DNA of 64,000 nt. Origin: CBDAPE01 sp965198325. Its GTDB lineage: Bacteria; Pseudomonadota; Alphaproteobacteria; UBA828; JAPUJA01. The translations under genes and the position numbers were made by a program. Positions 1-11,274 of the stretch are shown in pieces. The stretch's first letter is position 1. Each line of letters begins with the position of its first letter. The stretch is taken from the NCBI GenBank assembly GCA_965198325.1, contig CBDAPE010000017.1, positions 248,001 through 312,000 on the forward strand, given 5' to 3'. The notes beneath the pieces are model-generated. The model was not told the origin of the DNA and did no database searches. It saw only the letters and a program-made list of their open reading frames with translations.

Positions 1-720
1 CTGGGTCGGGCGGTCGGTCTCGCGGACCTGTTGTGGGACATGTCGAGCGGCGGCGACGCGCTGGCGACACCCGAGCGCCAGGCCGGCGTCCGCCACAAAT
101 TGCGCGAGCTGATCCGGCACATTCCCGATCCCGACCTTCGCTTCTATTACGAAAGTTACTTCAAGAACCGGATCTGGAACGTGCTCAAGGCCCAGCGGGA
201 GGCGAAAGGCGGTCGCCGGCAAAGTGCGGCTCTCGAACGGGCCCCCTCGGATCCCGCAACCCTGCGCGAACGCCGTCTTCTGCAAACGCTGCTGGCCAAT
301 CCCATACTCCTCCCGGAGTTCGTCGAGGAACTCGGTCATGTGGCGTTCAAAACCCTCCGGCTGGTGCCCTTGCGGGATGCGCTGGTCGCACTGGTCGGCG
401 ACTCGGGCGCCGCCCCGGCCGATCTAATCGAGCGGCTCGTCGCCGAACCCGGGTTGGCCCGCCTCGTCGACGAGCTCGTCGGCGCGCAGGCGCAGGCCCG
501 GGATTTGACTGGCGGGCGCGGCGCCGACGGTCCCGGGGGCTTTCGCCTCGAATTGCGCCAGATGCTGGATTTGCAGCGTCTGTCGGAACTTGAGCGGTTC
601 AAGTTCGAAGCAGAAGAAACCTTTGCAGCCGACCCGACCGAGAAAAATTTGGAAAGACTTAACAGTGCCATTCGTATGTTGCAGGAGGCGCCGGGACGGG
701 AAGAAGAGATACAGGACTGA
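1..720 (+). CDS. dnaG: DNA primase, C-terminal part (5' truncated by window)
   Basis: The reading frame is open from base 1 and ends in TGA at 718-720, giving the last 239 residues of a DnaG-type primase. Only the C-terminal DnaB-helicase-binding region is present; the zinc finger and TOPRIM core lie outside the window. A recognisable stretch is RFYYESYFKNRIWNVL near residue 46, followed by a helical tail typical of the primase C-terminus. DnaG makes RNA primers at the replication fork. Directly downstream is rpoD, the usual partner in the proteobacterial macromolecular-synthesis operon. The N-terminal part cannot be assessed. Confidence 0.88.
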   Translation: MGRAVGLADLLWDMSSGGDALATPERQAGVRHKLRELIRHIPDPDLRFYYESYFKNRIWNVLKAQREAKGGRRQSAALERAPSDPATLRERRLLQTLLANPILLPEFVEELGHVAFKTLRLVPLRDALVALVGDSGAAPADLIERLVAEPGLARLVDELVGAQAQARDLTGGRGADGPGGFRLELRQMLDLQRLSELERFKFEAEETFAADPTEKNLERLNSAIRMLQEAPGREEEIQD

Positions 721-752
721 ACAATCCGCCCGTCGCGCCGGTATCGCTGCGC

Positions 753-781
753 TTGACAGCGAGTTTTCCGCCCCTTATGAG
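753..781 (+). promoter_or_regulatory. Candidate sigma70 promoter for rpoD
   Basis: A perfect -35 hexamer TTGACA (753-758) lies 16 bp before TTATGA (775-780), or 17 bp before TATGAG (776-781). It sits in the 274-bp dnaG-rpoD gap, about 215 bp upstream of the rpoD ATG. It would let rpoD be transcribed independently of dnaG. This is seen by eye only. Confidence 0.5.
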
Positions 782-994
782 GTGCAACGCCGTGGGGAAT
801 GCCTTGATTTTGTCGTGGTGGAACGCCACTTTAGTTCAATCCGAATCCGTGATCCGGAGACGTGGACGCCCGTGCGAATGGTGCGCGCCAGGCCGGTCGA
901 TTCGGCTCCACGGCTCGTGAACGGGCGGGCGCGTCCCGGCCCACGGCAGAATCGACCGGACTGAATTCGGCCCCTGGCCGACGATGGTGAGCAT

Positions 995-3034
<2,040 letters not shown>

Positions 3035-3046
3035 ACTCGGGTCCGC

Positions 3047-5149
3047 TCAGCCGGCGATCAGTTCAAGCCAGTCGTCTTCCGAGAGCACGGCGACTCCCAG
3101 TTCGGCCGCTTTCTTGAGTTTCGAGCCGGCGTCAGCGCCGGCCACCACGTAATCCGTCTTCTTCGAGACGGAGCCCGCGACCTTGGCGCCCAACGCCTGC
3201 GCCCGCGCCTTGGCCTCGCCCCGGGTCATCTTCTCTAGGCTGCCCGTGAAGACGACGGTCTTGTCGGCAACCGGCGAGCTGCCGGCGGGGGCGACGAAAT
3301 CCTCAAGTTGAAGTTGGCTCGCGAGGTCGTCGAGGACGGCGCGGTTGTGGGTTTCGTCGAAGAACGCGACCAGCGCGCCCGCGACCTTGGGTCCGATGCC
3401 GTCGATCGCGACGAGCGCGCCGTAAGCCTCGCCGCCGTCCTCGCGGTCGAGTGCGGCGGCGCGAATCGCCGCATCGAGCGCCGCGTAGGAGCCGTATTGT
3501 TTGGCGAGCAGGCGGGCCGTGGTTTCGCCGATCATGCGGATGCCGAGGGCAAAGATGAAGCGCTCGAGCGGAATACGCCGGCGCGCCCGGATCGCGTCGA
3601 ACAGGTTCTCCGCCGAAACCGCGCCCCAGCCCTCGCGCTCGGCCAAGGGTATCTCGCGCGCGCCATCGCGCTCTTCGAGCCGGAAAATATCGCCCGGGGC
3701 CTTGATCCAGGCGTCGGCCCAGAACGCGGCGATCTGCTTGTCGCCAAGCCCGTCGATGTCGAAGGTGTTGCGCGAGACGAAATGGCGCAGCCTCTCGACC
3801 GCCTGGGCCGGGCAGATCAGCCCGCCGGTACAGCGCCGCACCGCCTCGCCGTCCTCGCGCACCGCGTGGCTGCCGCATTCGGGGCAGGTCTCGGGAAAGC
3901 GGTAGGGTTCCGCGCCCCGGGGCCGATTGCGCGTCACGACCTCGACGATCTGGGGGATAACGTCGCCCGCGCGCTGGACGATGACCGTATCGCCTTCACG
4001 CACGTCCTTGCGCGCGATCTCGTCCTCGTTGTGGAGCGTCGCCCGCGAGACGGTGACCCCGGCCACGCCGACGGGTTCCAGCTCGGCGACCGGCGTGAGC
4101 GCGCCCGTACGTCCGACCTGGATGGTGATTTGGACCAACCGCGTCCGCGCCTGTTCGGGCGGGAACTTGTAGGCAATCGCCCAGCGCGGCGCCCGGCTGA
4201 CCTGGCCGAGGCGGCTCTGCCAGTCGAGCCGGTCGACCTTGAAGACCACGCCGTCGATGTCGTAGTCGAGGGCGTCGCGTCGGTCGAGAATCCGGCGGTG
4301 CAGATCGAGCGCCGACTCGAGTGTCGGACAGGGCTCGGCCAGCGGGTTGACTGCGAAACGCCAGGCTTCGAGCCGGTCGATGAAATCTCGATACCGGCCG
4401 TCCGGTGGCTCGCTCATCTCGCCCCAGCCGTAGGCGAAGAAATGCAGGGGCCGCGAGGCCGTGATCGCTGGACCGAGTTGGCGCAGGCCGCCCGACGCGG
4501 CATTGCGGGGATTGGCGAAAGGCGGCTCCCCGGCTGCTTCGCGCCGGTCGTTGAGCGCGACGAAATCGCTGCGCGACATATAGACCTCGCCGCGCACCTC
4601 GAGCACGTTGGGCGCGTCGCTGGTGATCCGCCCGGGGATATCGCCGATCGTGCGCAGGTTCGCCGTGATGTCCTCGCCCACCTCGCCGTCGCCCCGCGTT
4701 GCGCCTTGGATGAAAACACCCTTCTCGTAGCGCAGGCCGGCCGACAAGCCGTCGATCTTGGGCTCGCCGATCAGCTCGACGGACTCGGCGTCACCCAGGC
4801 CCAGAAAACGCCGGACCCGGGCGATGAACTCTTCCAGGTCCGCAGCGCTGAGCGCGTTGCCGAGCGAAAGCATGGGCGTCGCATGGGTGACCTTTGCAAA
4901 GCCCATCCCGGCCGGAGCGCCGACCCGGCCCGAGGGACTGTCTTGGCGGATCAGGTCGGGAAATTGCGCCTCGATCGCCTCGTTGCGCCGGCGCAGCGCA
5001 TCGTAGTCGGCGTCCGAGACTGCCGGGGCGCTATCCTGGTAGTAAAGCCGGTCGTGGCGCTCGATGGCGCGCACGAGGCGGGCGAGTTCCTTCTTCGCCT
5101 GGGCCGTGCTGAGATCCTCGACCGCGAGCGTCGCGGGATCCGCCGTCAT
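3047..5149 (-). CDS. ligA: NAD-dependent DNA ligase LigA
   Basis: 700 residues, normal for LigA. It seals nicks in DNA using NAD+. The adenylation-domain lysine is K131 in EPKIDGLS. The OB fold is followed by a four-cysteine zinc finger near 415-440 (CPECG...RC...ICPAQ), helix-hairpin-helix repeats (MIGETTARLLA; IDGIGPKVAGAL), and a C-terminal BRCT domain from about residue 622 (DKTVVFTGSLEKMTRGEAKA). The start overlaps the recN stop by 4 bp (ATGA), so the two are probably co-translated. recN-ligA adjacency downstream of the dcw/lpxC/bamD block is common in Rhodospirillales-like genomes. Confidence 0.97.
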   Translation of the reverse strand: MTADPATLAVEDLSTAQAKKELARLVRAIERHDRLYYQDSAPAVSDADYDALRRRNEAIEAQFPDLIRQDSPSGRVGAPAGMGFAKVTHATPMLSLGNALSAADLEEFIARVRRFLGLGDAESVELIGEPKIDGLSAGLRYEKGVFIQGATRGDGEVGEDITANLRTIGDIPGRITSDAPNVLEVRGEVYMSRSDFVALNDRREAAGEPPFANPRNAASGGLRQLGPAITASRPLHFFAYGWGEMSEPPDGRYRDFIDRLEAWRFAVNPLAEPCPTLESALDLHRRILDRRDALDYDIDGVVFKVDRLDWQSRLGQVSRAPRWAIAYKFPPEQARTRLVQITIQVGRTGALTPVAELEPVGVAGVTVSRATLHNEDEIARKDVREGDTVIVQRAGDVIPQIVEVVTRNRPRGAEPYRFPETCPECGSHAVREDGEAVRRCTGGLICPAQAVERLRHFVSRNTFDIDGLGDKQIAAFWADAWIKAPGDIFRLEERDGAREIPLAEREGWGAVSAENLFDAIRARRRIPLERFIFALGIRMIGETTARLLAKQYGSYAALDAAIRAAALDREDGGEAYGALVAIDGIGPKVAGALVAFFDETHNRAVLDDLASQLQLEDFVAPAGSSPVADKTVVFTGSLEKMTRGEAKARAQALGAKVAGSVSKKTDYVVAGADAGSKLKKAAELGVAVLSEDDWLELIAG

Positions 5150-6816
5150 GGCGCGGGACCGTCGATCAACCGGTCGGCGGCGGCGCGTGCTTCATCGGTC
5201 ACCCGGGCGCCCGCGAGCATACGGGCGATCTCCTCCCGCCGGGTCTGCTCGGTCAAGCGGTCGAGCAGGGTTACCGTGCCGCCGCCCCGATCCTGCTTGA
5301 TCACCCGCAGATGGCAATCGGCCTGGGCGGCGACTTGCGGCGAATGGGTGACCACCAGAATCTGGACCGAACGGGCGAGGCCGGCGAGCCGGTCGCCGAC
5401 GGCCTGGGCCGTCGCTCCGCCGATGCCGTGATCGACCTCGTCGAACACCAAGGTGGGAACCGCCTCGGCGCCGGCGAGGACGACTTTCAGTGCGAGAAGC
5501 AGGCGCGAGAGCTCGCCGCCCGACACCACCCGCTGAAGCGGGCTGAGCGAGGCGCCGGGGTTCATGGCGACCTTGAAGGCGGCGGCATCGAGGCCATGAC
5601 GTGTCGCGTCCGCCATGGGGAGATCCACCAACTCGGTACGAAAGACCGCTCCGTCGAGCCTAAGAGGCGCAAGCTCCCGGGCGATGGCCGTGTCGAGAGA
5701 CGCGGCGGCTTTTCGGCGCTTTGCGCTCAACCGCTTCGCCGCGGCTTCAAAGGACGCGGCGGCGGCTTTCGTTAGGGCGGCGGCTTCACGCAGCCGGTCG
5801 TCCCCCTGTTCGAGGCTGGCCAGACGCGCTGCCAGGTCGACCTGCAGCGCGGGTAAGGCGTCGGGCTCGGTCGCGTGCTTTCGCGCAGCGGCACGAAGCG
5901 CGAAGAGCCGCTCCTCGACGGCGTCCAGATGCGCGGGGTCGAGGTTGAGCGCATTCGCGGCCGCCTCCAGCGCGTTTATCGCCTCCGCTGTCTCGATCGC
6001 CGCCCGATCGAGCGCGTCCGACAGGGCGGCAAGGGCGCCGCCAGCGAGATCGGCGACACCGCCGATAATTCGCCGGGCTCCGCCGAGGCGCGCTTCGATG
6101 CCGTCGCCTTCGCCGAGTGAGGCCTGCGCCTGGACGATGGCTTCGGTCAATTTCTGGCCGTGCATCATACGGCTGCGTTGCGCCGCCAGCTCGGCATCCT
6201 CGCCCGGTCGAGGGTCGAGCTGCTGGAGTTCGGACAGCGCGTGACGCAGGAAGTCCTCGTCGCGCCGCGCCGCGGTCAAATCGGCTTCGGCGGCCCGTTC
6301 GGTCTCGCGGGCCGTCTGCCAAGCGTCGAAATCAGCCGCAACGGCGTCGAGATTGCTCCCGTTCCCGCCGAATGCATCCACCATGCGGCGATGGGTTGCG
6401 GCATCGAGCAGGCCGATTTGCTCGCGCTGCCCCTGGACCTCGACCAGCTTCGAGCCGATGTCGCGCAACAGGCCGACGCTCACCGGTTGGTCGTCGATGT
6501 AGGCGCGGCTCCGCCCATCCGCGCCCAGTGTCCGGCGGACCACGATTGGTTCGCTACTTTCGAACCCGTGGTCGGCCAGAGCGGCGTGCACGATATGCCC
6601 GGCGGGCAATGAAAATGCAGCGCTCACGGCGCCCCGTTCGGCGCCCTCGCGCAACAGGCCCGCATCGGCACGAGCGCCGAGTGCCAGGCCGAGTGCGTCG
6701 AGCAGGATCGACTTGCCGGCTCCCGTCTCGCCGGTGAGCGCGCAAAGCCCGGGCCCAAGCTCGAGGTCGAGCCGATCGATCAGGACGACGTTTCGGATGG
6801 ATAGGCTCTGGAGCAT
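5146..6816 (-). CDS. recN: DNA repair protein RecN
   Basis: 556 residues from the ATG at 6816. This start is preferred over one 17 codons upstream because it begins at the conserved MLQSLSIRNVVLIDRL and leaves a 13-bp gap after bamD instead of overlapping it. It is an SMC-like ATPase for double-strand-break repair. Walker A is GETGAGKS (residues 29-36). A long coiled-coil middle is rich in Ala, Glu and Arg. The C-terminal half has the ABC signature VSGGELSRLLLALK and Walker B TLVFDEVDHGIGG. It overlaps ligA by 4 bp. No LexA box was noticed directly in front of it. Confidence 0.95.
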   Translation of the reverse strand: MLQSLSIRNVVLIDRLDLELGPGLCALTGETGAGKSILLDALGLALGARADAGLLREGAERGAVSAAFSLPAGHIVHAALADHGFESSEPIVVRRTLGADGRSRAYIDDQPVSVGLLRDIGSKLVEVQGQREQIGLLDAATHRRMVDAFGGNGSNLDAVAADFDAWQTARETERAAEADLTAARRDEDFLRHALSELQQLDPRPGEDAELAAQRSRMMHGQKLTEAIVQAQASLGEGDGIEARLGGARRIIGGVADLAGGALAALSDALDRAAIETAEAINALEAAANALNLDPAHLDAVEERLFALRAAARKHATEPDALPALQVDLAARLASLEQGDDRLREAAALTKAAAASFEAAAKRLSAKRRKAAASLDTAIARELAPLRLDGAVFRTELVDLPMADATRHGLDAAAFKVAMNPGASLSPLQRVVSGGELSRLLLALKVVLAGAEAVPTLVFDEVDHGIGGATAQAVGDRLAGLARSVQILVVTHSPQVAAQADCHLRVIKQDRGGGTVTLLDRLTEQTRREEIARMLAGARVTDEARAAADRLIDGPAP

Positions 6817-6829
6817 TCCCGCCCCGCCG

Positions 6830-7651
6830 TCAGAACAGACTGTCCAGAAAGCCCTCGTCTTCGCCACGCGGCGCGTTTTTGCCGGTCAGCAGGGCGTAGC
6901 TGTTGCGGTACCACTCGCTGGCGGGAAAGTTATGGCCCAGGATCGCGGCCGCCCGTTGCGCCTCTTCGATGAGACCGACCGCGAGATAGGCCTCTACAAG
7001 CCGGTGGAGTGCCTCTGGCGCGTGGCTTGTCTTTTCGTAGTTGTCGATGACCGCCCGAAAGCGGTTGATCGCCGCGATATAATTGTGGCGAACCAGGTAG
7101 TAGCGGCCAATTTCCATCTCCTTACCGGCCAGGTGATCGCGCGAAAAGATGATCTTTTGACGGGCGTCTTCGGCATAGTCAGAGTCCGGAAAGCGGCGGG
7201 CCAGATCCTCAAAGGCGTCCAGCGCGTCGCGCGTCATCGCCTGGTCGCGTCCAATGTCGGAAATCCGCTCGTAATAGCTGATCCCGACCAGATAATAGGC
7301 ATAGGCGACGTCGGCATGCCCCGGGTGGAGCTGGATGAAACGGCGCGCCGCGATCACGGCCTCGTCGTACTGGTCGTTTCGGTAATAGCTGTAGGCGGAC
7401 ATGAGCTGTGCGCGGGTCGCCCAGACGGAATAGGGATGTTGCCGTTCGACCTCGTCGAACGCCTGGGCTGCCAACGCGTACCGGTTGGAATGGAGCATGT
7501 CCATCGCGTCGTTATAAAGGGTCTCTACTGCGCCTTCGCGATAGGCCAGTACCGGATCATCGGAGCAGGCGCCCAATAGGAGCGAAGCAGCCAGGACAAG
7601 ACTGCCGGCCGCTTGCCGGAACCGGAAAGGAATGAGCAGTCTGTTCGCCAT
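6830..7651 (-). CDS. bamD: Outer membrane assembly lipoprotein BamD
   Basis: 273 residues from the ATG at 7651. This start gives a clean lipoprotein signal peptide, with hydrophobic core GSLVLAASLLLGAC and acylated Cys29; an upstream in-frame ATG would add 31 non-signal-like residues. The mature part consists of TPR-type helical repeats (for example YNDAMDMLHSNRYALAAQAF and YRNDQYDEAVIAARRFI). BamD is the essential periplasmic-face lipoprotein of the BAM complex that inserts beta-barrel proteins. It precedes recN by 13 bp on the same strand. Confidence 0.94.
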   Translation of the reverse strand: MANRLLIPFRFRQAAGSLVLAASLLLGACSDDPVLAYREGAVETLYNDAMDMLHSNRYALAAQAFDEVERQHPYSVWATRAQLMSAYSYYRNDQYDEAVIAARRFIQLHPGHADVAYAYYLVGISYYERISDIGRDQAMTRDALDAFEDLARRFPDSDYAEDARQKIIFSRDHLAGKEMEIGRYYLVRHNYIAAINRFRAVIDNYEKTSHAPEALHRLVEAYLAVGLIEEAQRAAAILGHNFPASEWYRNSYALLTGKNAPRGEDEGFLDSLF

Positions 7652-7798
7652 GTCGTTCGTTCGATCCGAAATGGGCCGTACGGGGTGCCGCCCCGGATCT
7701 CCCGACGACACCGGACAGGAGTAAATTATATCATGCGCCATCAAGGCGCACAGGATGGTCTGCTCACGAATAGGGCAATGAAACCTTGTTTTTCCGGG

Positions 7799-7829
7799 TT
7801 GAATCAGTCAAAACTAAATCCTATGACTG
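7799..7829 (+). promoter_or_regulatory. Candidate promoter with inverted-repeat operator for the XRE regulator
   Basis: A -35-like TTGAAT (7799-7804) and a -10-like TATGAC (7822-7827) are separated by 17 bp. Inside and overlapping them is a perfect inverted repeat, CAGTCA (7805-7810) and TGACTG (7824-7829), 13 bp apart. It lies 65-95 bp upstream of the helix-turn-helix gene, as expected for autorepression. This is inference from position and symmetry only. Confidence 0.42.
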
Positions 7830-7893
7830 CGGTCGGTCAAAGGATGTCCGGCCTCGTCGTCCAGGACTCCTCATCTGGAAGGTTGATCACGCC

Positions 7894-8289
7894 ATGGGAA
7901 TCGTTGCGAAAATGGTCGATCGCCATGTTGGCGAGCGGATTCGCCTGCGTCGGGCGATGGTTGGAATGACCCAGGAAGACCTTGCGAAATCGTTGAGTAT
8001 TTCCTATCAGCAGCTCCAAAAATACGAGACCGCGGGTAACCGGGTCAGCGCGGGCCGGCTCTATGAGATCGCCCAGTCCCTGGGTGTCGAGATGTCCTAC
8101 TTTTTCGAAGACATGGAAGACCAGCCCGGAGCGGATCGCGCCGCGTCCCAGCCTCACGGCGGGACCCATCGCTCGACCATCGATATCGTCCAGAATTTCT
8201 CGAAGATCGAGAACCCGGCGCTTCGGGCATCAATCACCGGTCTCGTGAAAAGCGTCGCCAAATGGCGGCAGACTCAGGCGATGGATTAG
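7894..8289 (+). CDS. XRE-family helix-turn-helix transcriptional regulator
   Basis: 131 residues from the ATG at 7894, chosen because GGAAGG lies 11 bp upstream; an ATG at 7912 is also possible. Residues about 9-68 form a Cro/CI-type HTH (VGERIRLRRAMVGMTQEDLAKSL, then ISYQQLQKYETAGNRV, then LYEIAQSLGV). The tail is polar and ends in a short helix (IENPALRASITGLVKSVAKW). It resembles the small single-domain XRE regulators common in alphaproteobacteria. It is the only rightward gene inside the leftward lpxC-bamD-recN block, so its target is not obvious from context. A 31-bp promoter/operator candidate lies upstream. Confidence 0.85.
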   Translation: MGIVAKMVDRHVGERIRLRRAMVGMTQEDLAKSLSISYQQLQKYETAGNRVSAGRLYEIAQSLGVEMSYFFEDMEDQPGADRAASQPHGGTHRSTIDIVQNFSKIENPALRASITGLVKSVAKWRQTQAMD

Positions 8290-8314
8290 AACCGAAGTTT
8301 CACAACGGGTGAAC

Positions 8315-8350
8315 AAAAAGGACGCGGCCGGCAGACCGCGTCCTTAATTT
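8315..8350. terminator. Bidirectional intrinsic terminator between XRE gene and lpxC
   Basis: A perfect 10-bp stem (8318-8327 with 8336-8345, arms AAGGACGCGG/CCGCGTCCTT) encloses an 8-base loop. It is flanked by an A tract at 8315-8319 and a T-containing run after 8345. It sits between the convergent ends of the XRE gene (stop 8289) and lpxC (stop 8370), so it can serve both strands. Confidence 0.8.
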
Positions 8351-8369
8351 GTCTCGAGAGTCGGGGAAT

Positions 8370-9287
8370 TTAGGCCGAAACCGCCACGGGCTCCTCGATT
8401 GCGATGACCGCGGTTTCGTCTTCGACGCTCGTCCGGCACCACGCCGTGGGGGTTGCGAACAGCGTTTCGAGAAGGCGATGATTTATTTCGTGGCCCGAGC
8501 AGACACCGTGGAAATGTCCGATGATTGGGCCACCCGCGAGCAGCATGTCGCCCACCGCGTCGAGAATCTTGTGCCGGACGAACTCGTCGTCATGGCGCAA
8601 TCCGCCATCGTTGAGGATCGCCGCATCGCCCACCACGATAGCGTTGTCGAGGGACCCGCCCTGGGCCAGTCCAAGCGACCGGAGATAATCGACCTCTTGT
8701 TCGAGGCAGAAGGTCCGCGCTCGCGACAGTTCGGTCTTGAAGCTGTCGTCGCCCAGCTCGAAGAAGAACTCCTGGCGCGCGATTACGGGGTTGTCGTAGT
8801 CAAGTTGGAAGCTGACCGAGAAGGTTGATGCCGGGCTGAGGGTTGCGCTCCGTTCGCCGTCGCCCACGCGAATCTCTTCGAGGATGCGAATTGCCCGGCG
8901 GGGTGCACCTTGCGTTACGGTGCTGGCGCACTCGATCAGAAACACGAACGGCGAAGCGCTGCCGTCCATGATCGGTACTTCTGGCCCGTCAATCTCGATC
9001 AGGGCATTATCGACGCCGCATCCTGCCAGAGCCGCCATCAGATGTTCGATGGTGCCGATTCGCACGTCCTCGTCGACACCGATAGTGGTCGAGAATCGGC
9101 TGTCGACGACGTTCTCGACTCGCGCCGCAACGACCGTGTCGACCCGCTCGAGATCGCCTCGCTTGAACCGAATGCCCGTATCCGGCGCCGCTGGGCACAA
9201 GATCATCGAAACGCTGCTGTTCGAATGTAGCCCAGTTCCGGTGCAATTGATCCGGCTCTTCAATGTTCGCTGCGGTGAAGTTCCCAC
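8370..9287 (-). CDS. lpxC: UDP-3-O-acyl-N-acetylglucosamine deacetylase LpxC
   Basis: 305 residues, full length. It catalyses the committed zinc-dependent step of lipid A synthesis. Active-site residues are in the expected places: E81 and H82 (TIEHLMAAL), H239 and D243 (HKILDAVGD) as zinc ligands, and the catalytic histidine H266 (SGHEIN). These match E. coli E78, H79, H238, D242 and H265 almost position for position. It follows ftsZ, the usual order at the end of a dcw cluster, but a strong terminator separates them, so it probably has its own promoter in 9288-9440. Confidence 0.96.
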   Translation of the reverse strand: MGTSPQRTLKSRINCTGTGLHSNSSVSMILCPAAPDTGIRFKRGDLERVDTVVAARVENVVDSRFSTTIGVDEDVRIGTIEHLMAALAGCGVDNALIEIDGPEVPIMDGSASPFVFLIECASTVTQGAPRRAIRILEEIRVGDGERSATLSPASTFSVSFQLDYDNPVIARQEFFFELGDDSFKTELSRARTFCLEQEVDYLRSLGLAQGGSLDNAIVVGDAAILNDGGLRHDDEFVRHKILDAVGDMLLAGGPIIGHFHGVCSGHEINHRLLETLFATPTAWCRTSVEDETAVIAIEEPVAVSA

Positions 9288-9442
9288 GGTACCACCTATT
9301 CATTATTCTTGTTTGCCGTCCCGCGCGGGGACCCCTGCAACCGACTCGCCGGACGGGCGTCGACCATCCGGACAAAACTGTCTATAAGGCTGTTTATCAA
9401 GCCCGCCCGAATCGCTCAAATCACTAATTGTTACAAAATGTT

Positions 9443-9480
9443 ACAGCATTCCCCGGGGAGTTGGGCCCGGGGAATGCTGT
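9443..9480 (-). terminator. Intrinsic terminator downstream of ftsZ
   Basis: A perfect 15-bp inverted repeat (9443-9457 with 9466-9480) with an 8-base loop. On the minus strand it is followed by a T-rich run, revcomp of 9430-9442. It lies 17 bp past the ftsZ stop and would end the dcw transcript before lpxC. Confidence 0.85.
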
Positions 9481-9496
9481 CCCCTCCAGGCGACCG

Positions 9497-11185
9497 TCAG
9501 TTGGCTTGACGGCGCAGGAATGCGGGGATGTCCAGGAAATCCTCCTCGACACTTGTGTTTGCCGGCGCAGGAGCGGGCTCTAGATCCTTGAGCGTGGTCT
9601 GGGCCGCCGGGGTCGGTTCTGCGCCGGTCGTAGCAGAGGGTTTTGACTTCGATCCGCTTGCGGGTGCCTTGTCGTCGCGGCCCCGGGCAGTGCCCGTAAT
9701 GCGCTCGAACAGGCTCGGGCCGCGAGACGGAACCGTCGCCGCGTCCTTGGCCGGCTCTTTGCCGGCGTTGGTCACGGCTGCTTCCGCGAACGGGTCAGGC
9801 CGTTTGATCGCCTCGCGCGCGTGCGCGGCCTCGACGGGCTTGGGCGGGATGAAGGCATCGTCCTTCCGCCTGAGCGTCGGCTCGATCCGCGTCTCGCCGT
9901 TAACCGGTTCCACTGCGACGGGCACGGGCTCGAGCGTGGCAACTGCCCCGGTCTCAACCGTCGCCGTCGGTTCGATCACCGGCGGGGTGGGGACCGTCGG
10001 CTCGGAAGGAATTCCGGCTGCCGGATTGGGCGTGTCGATCGCGGCCGCCGCGAGTGCCTCAGCCGAATCGGGTTCGGGTTCCGCCGCGCGGATTTCTGCG
10101 ACCGGCTCAAGCTCGAGAGGTTCCTCGGTCTCGTCCTCCGCCTTGATGGTTTCTTCCACGGAGCGAATGTCGACCAGACGCGGCCCCGCTTCGAAGATCG
10201 GCCGGGGTTCCGTGCTGGCTAGGACATCGATACCCGTGGCGACGACCGAGACGCGCATATGCCCGGCGAGACTCTCGTCGAATGTCGAGCCGAAGATGAT
10301 GTTGGCGTCGGGATCCACTTCGTCGCGGATCCTGTTGACCGCCTCATCGACCTCGAACAGCGTTACGTCGCCGCCGCCGGTCACGTTGATCAGCACGCCG
10401 CGTGCGCCCTTCATCGAAACGTCGTCAAGCAACGGGTTGCTGATCGCCGATTCGGCGCTTTCGATGGCACGGCGTTCGCCATCAGACTCGCCGGTCCCCA
10501 TCATGGCCTTGCCCATCTCGCCCATCACCGCGCGCACGTCGGCGAAGTCGAGGTTGATCAACCCCGGCATCACCATGAGGTCGGTCACGCCCCGCACGCC
10601 GGAATGGAGCACATCGTCGGCCATCTTGAAGGCGTCCGCGAAGGTGGTCTTTTCGTTGGCGATGCGAAACAGGTTCTGGTTCGGAATCACAATGAGGGTG
10701 TCGACGAACTGCTGCAGCTCCTCGATGCCTTGTTCGGCGAGTCGCATCCGCTCCAATCCCTCGAACTGGAACGGTTTGGTAACGACGCCGACGGTCAGGA
10801 TGCCCTGTTCGCGGGCGGCCCGGGCAATCACCGGCGCTGCCCCCGTTCCCGTCCCGCCACCCATTCCGGCGGCGATGAACACCATGTTGCTGGCTTCGAG
10901 TTGATCAAGGATTTCCTCGAGCACCTCTTCGGCGGCGGCCTTGCCGACATCCGGCCGAGAGCCAGCGCCGAGTCCGTTCGTGATATGGGCGCCCAACTGG
11001 ATACGTCGCTCGGTGAGTGACTGCGAGAGTGCTTGGGCGTCGGTATTGGCGACCACGAATTCCACCCCTTCGAGGTGGCTCGTGATCATGTTGTTTACGG
11101 CATTGCCGCCCGCGCCACCGACGCCGATGACAGTGATTTTCGGCTTCAATTCGTGGGTGACGGGCACCGATAGATTGATGGTCAT
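9497..11185 (-). CDS. ftsZ: Cell division GTPase FtsZ
   Basis: 562 residues from the ATG at 11185, which has GGAGG 5 bp upstream; a TTG 12 bp further upstream falls in that Shine-Dalgarno. It polymerises into the Z ring. The tubulin signature GGGTGTG is at residues 109-115, the nucleotide-binding segment GVGGAGGNA at 21-29, and the T7 loop NLDFADV near 210. The globular GTPase domain ends near 320. A long, low-complexity Pro/Ala/Glu/Thr linker of about 200 residues, typical of alphaproteobacteria, leads to the FtsA/ZipA-binding tail DIPAFLRRQAN. It is the last dcw gene before a terminator. Confidence 0.97.
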   Translation of the reverse strand: MTINLSVPVTHELKPKITVIGVGGAGGNAVNNMITSHLEGVEFVVANTDAQALSQSLTERRIQLGAHITNGLGAGSRPDVGKAAAEEVLEEILDQLEASNMVFIAAGMGGGTGTGAAPVIARAAREQGILTVGVVTKPFQFEGLERMRLAEQGIEELQQFVDTLIVIPNQNLFRIANEKTTFADAFKMADDVLHSGVRGVTDLMVMPGLINLDFADVRAVMGEMGKAMMGTGESDGERRAIESAESAISNPLLDDVSMKGARGVLINVTGGGDVTLFEVDEAVNRIRDEVDPDANIIFGSTFDESLAGHMRVSVVATGIDVLASTEPRPIFEAGPRLVDIRSVEETIKAEDETEEPLELEPVAEIRAAEPEPDSAEALAAAAIDTPNPAAGIPSEPTVPTPPVIEPTATVETGAVATLEPVPVAVEPVNGETRIEPTLRRKDDAFIPPKPVEAAHAREAIKRPDPFAEAAVTNAGKEPAKDAATVPSRGPSLFERITGTARGRDDKAPASGSKSKPSATTGAEPTPAAQTTLKDLEPAPAPANTSVEEDFLDIPAFLRRQAN

Positions 11186-11274
11186 GAGATCCTCCAACTT
11201 CGTTTTCTAGTCTCTCTGGTACCGGCTTGCGCCGGCGACTGTTTCGCCCGGGTCCCCCGTCCCGTGACGTCGTT

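Noticed and set aside
3308..5431. A 707-codon plus-strand open frame opposite ligA and recN
   Set aside because: It has no domain-like sequence and is a mirror of the codon bias of the real genes in GC-rich DNA. The same applies to the long frames opposite rpoD (836-2044) and ftsZ (9528-10904).
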